A stretch of 64,000 nucleotides of DNA from positions 54,560,580-54,624,579 of the forward strand of contig CM048840.1 of NCBI GenBank assembly GCA_026545765.1, written 5' to 3'. Positions 61,298-64,000 of this stretch are shown in pieces. Every line of letters begins with the position of its first letter. The stretch's first letter is position 1. The translations under genes and the position numbers were made by a program. The notes beneath the pieces are model-generated. The model did no database searches. It had not been told where the DNA came from and saw only the letters and a program-made list of their open reading frames with translations. The stretch is from Plantago major (taxonomy: Eukaryota; Streptophyta; Magnoliopsida; Lamiales; Plantaginaceae).

Positions 61298-62228
61298 CTC
61301 TTATATAGAGTCTTTGAGTGAGTGTTTACAGATGGGTTTTGCAAGAATAATCGAGATTAGTCTATCTTTTCAGAAGACTAAGCACAAGAAGTTGAGTTGC
61401 AGAAGAAGTTTTGCAGAAAACTTGAGAGGTTTTGCTATTTTGATGCAAGTATGAAATTTCGGATTTGGTAAAAGTGTTTGTCTTTTGCCCAATTCCTATA
61501 TATATAGCAGACAAAACGTACATAGATACAACATACATATAGCTGAATATGAATGCGTGTCTTTGCATCTGCATAGGCGTGGTACGTCCTTTGTACTTCA
61601 TTAAATGTGTAGTGGGCCATGTCTGCATTTCTCAACAGACATTAGTTGCTTTATTTTAATCTCAACCGTTGAGATCAAACGTTTATTCATCAAGGGCTTA
61701 TATTGAATATCTTGTAATGATATCAATCAACAAATGGTAATGTGCCGACTTGATGAATTTTCAATATGCTACATTCATTGCGTCACTTGGTAAAGAGTAG
61801 GAACACTTAATCGTTTGAGCTTATCATTCTGAGTGTCAAGTCCTTATCTATATATTGTTTATCATGAAAATGGTAAAAATACAAGACATTGGACATGTTT
61901 GACTCCCAGAACTTATGTTTTTCGGGCTTTATGTGTCTTTTCTCTTTATGACTAAATAGTTTCCTGAATTCAGGCATCAGAAACTTCAGTTGTTTGAATG
62001 TATTTGACCCACTCTTAGTAAGTAAGTTCTAGTCTTATTTACTTATTAAGTGTGTACCAACCTTTGCCTTTCTGGATACCCGTTCCAGAAATGTTTTGTC
62101 TTTCTGAGTGTTGCTACTCAGAAACCTTTGCATCACTTCTTAACAACTTGGCTTTCTGAGAGCAAGTTCTCAGAGGCCTACTTCTTTTCTACCTTGCTTA
62201 CTCAGACTTTAGAGATTCAGGACATTTT
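61298..62228 (-). other. Element A: pol-aORF spacer with TATA-like motif
   Basis: About 930 bp without an open frame. On the minus strand CTATATATATAGG (61495-61507) lies about 200 bp before the aORF ATG. A second TATA-like CTATATAAGAG lies within 20 bp of the ATG. These could mark an internal promoter, but no direct evidence exists. Confidence 0.5.
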
Positions 62229-64000
62229 TTAGTCCTTAGGCAACTCCATCAACCCAAGATTATGTCTTAAGGTCAAGAACCGGCTTTCTTGTAGGGGCTT
62301 GGTGAAGATATCTGCAAGTTGGTCTTCTGTGCCAATCTTGAGTATCTCTATATTGCCTTTTTCAACATGGTCTCTGATGAAGTGGTGTCTAACATCAATG
62401 TGCTTTGTTCTGGCATGGAACTTGGGATTCCGTGTGATTGCAATAGCACTTGTGTTGTCACAGAAAATAGGAGTTTTCTCTTCATTGAGTCCATAGTCTC
62501 TGAGTTGTTGTTGAATCCACAGAATTTGTGTTGCACAACAACCAGCAGCAATATATTCAAATCTGTGGTAGAAGTTGCAATTGAGTTTTGTTTCTTGCTA
62601 AACCATGAGATAAGTCTTGTTCTAAACCCAAGTTCCTGAGGTACTTTTCCTATCAAGCATTGATCCAGCATAGTCAGCATCTGAGTAACCAGCCAAACTC
62701 AATCTGCCTTCTTTAGGATACCACAAACCTACATTTACTGTACCTTTCACATACCTTAATACTTTCATAGCAATGTTGTAGTGTGATTGCATTGGATTTG
62801 TTTGAAATCTAGCACACACTCCAACTGCATATTGAATATCAGGTCTGCTTGCAGTAAGGTAAAGTAGTGAACATATTAATTTCCTATACTTGTGTTCTTC
62901 AACACTCTTATCTAATTCAGTATAGGTCATTTTGGTTCCGATGCTCATAGGTATCTTAGCATTCTTTTCAGAGGGCTTAAGATTGAACTTTGTGAGCATG
63001 TCTTTTGCATACTTTGTCTGACTAATGAATATTCCATCATTGAGTTGCTTGACTTGCAATCCTAGGAAATAGTTCAATTCTCCCATCATGCTCATCTGAA
63101 ACTTATTTTTCATGAGATTTGCAAAGTCATCACAAAGTTGCTTGTCCTTAGATCCAAATATAATGTCATCAACATATACTTGAACTAAGAGCAGTTTCCC
63201 ATCATGATTTAAGGTAAATAAAGTTTTATCAACTTCACCTTTCTTGAAACCACTTTCCAGAAGGTATTTGGCCAAAGTGTCATACCATGCTCTTGGAGCC
63301 TGTTTCAGTCCATATAGAGCTTTCTGTAGCTTATAGACCATTCTACTTTCTGAGGAAACTTCAAAACCAGGTGGTTGTTCAACATAGACTTCCTCAGCAA
63401 GTTCACCATTCAAGAATGCACTTTTGACATCCATCTGATAAACTCTAAAGTCTTTATGAGCTGCAAAGGCCAGAAAGAGTCTTATCGCATCCAATCTGGC
63501 AACTGGTGCATATGACTCATCAAAATCTAAACCTTCAGCCTGGGTGAATCCCTTAGCAACCAACCTTGCTTTGTTTCTGGTTATTTCACCAGATTCATTC
63601 ATCTTGTTTCTGAAAACCCACTTGGTTCAAATCACAGATATTCCTTCTACAAATGGAACTAGTTTCCAGACTTTGTTTCTTTCAAACTGATCCAAGTCTT
63701 CTTGCATTGCAGAGATCCAGTCTTGGTCTCTTAATGCTTCTTCAATAGTTTTAGGTTCAATGTTTGAGATGAAACATCCAATGAGAGAATTAGCATTTTC
63801 GGCTATTGCTCTCCTAGTCCTAACACCTTGATTGATTGGTCCAATCACATCCTTTGCAGGATGATCCTTGATCCATCTCATCATGGGTTTGGGGCTAGTA
63901 GGGTCAACATCTATGTGATCTGAGTGTGAATCACTATGATTATGACTTGATACTTCTTCAGTATCTATGACATTTTGCACCTCAGAAGGGCGGTGAATGT
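62229..64000 (-). pseudogene. Element A: copia pol, end of integrase linker, RT and RNase H
   Basis: Runs off the right edge. From right to left on the plus map: linker with SLIGCFISNIEPKTIEEALR (about 63780), RT from [10 protein letters not shown] (about 63570), [10 protein letters not shown] (about 63430), [13 protein letters not shown] (about 63310) and [11 protein letters not shown] (about 63170), [12 protein letters not shown] (about 62840), RNase H with [16 protein letters not shown] (about 62650), and IFTKPL...LGLMELPKD, ending at TAA 62229-62231. Lesions: a stop in the linker near 63628, a small deletion near 62630 and a 1-base loss near 62553. Box style and 1.4-1.6-kb LTRs point to the SIRE/Maximus lineage. 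Confidence 0.92.

Overview
This is plant nuclear DNA, very probably from a eudicot. It is AT-rich, has short GT-AG introns, carries two host genes with intron-exon structure, and is crowded with plant transposon families (Ty1/copia, L1-type LINE, CACTA, Mutator-, Harbinger- and Stowaway-like elements). The species cannot be named from sequence alone.

Left block (1-16129). A Sirevirus-like copia element (E1, minus strand) runs off the left edge. Its 5' LTR (3475-5041), PBS, decayed gag and protease are present, and an internal deletion fuses protease to reverse transcriptase. E1 sits inside ORF2 of an older L1-type LINE (5042 to about 7850). Then come a Stowaway-type MITE, a Harbinger-like element, a small retroposon with a 17-bp target duplication, and a second, nearly complete copia element (10400-16032). 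That element has non-canonical TA...CA LTR ends and split a Stowaway MITE when it inserted.

Middle block (about 17000-43000). Two host genes lie on the minus strand. One is a six-exon Nudix hydrolase of the NUDX26/27 (chloroplast Ap4A hydrolase) type at 18683-23999. The other is a 17-exon splicing-factor gene, RRC1 / U2SURP (SR140) type, at 29232-42128. The second reads cleanly across all exons except for one missing base at the end of exon 8. Introns and the intergenic gap hold several MITEs, simple repeats and a three-copy hairpin repeat.

Right block (about 44900-64000). A degenerate tandem array with a period of about 54 bp is split by a short CACTA element (45305-46569). After it come two nested Sirevirus-like elements, B and A, both on the minus strand. 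The 3' LTR of A interrupts exon 1 of a long extra ORF (aORF) in B. A shows RT/RNase H, then a spacer, then the complete but decayed aORF, then PPT and 3' LTR.

The most notable system is this aORF between pol and the 3' LTR. In both copies it has the same architecture: a 5' exon, four short phase-0 exons of 105-150 bp separated by five 76-86 bp introns, and a long last exon. The predicted protein has a plant-transposon N-terminal domain, a basic NLS-like stretch, acidic repeat-like modules, a SUMO-interaction-like motif, coiled coils and a conserved C-terminal domain. A spliced, non-envelope-looking protein in the envelope position of a copia element deserves follow-up.
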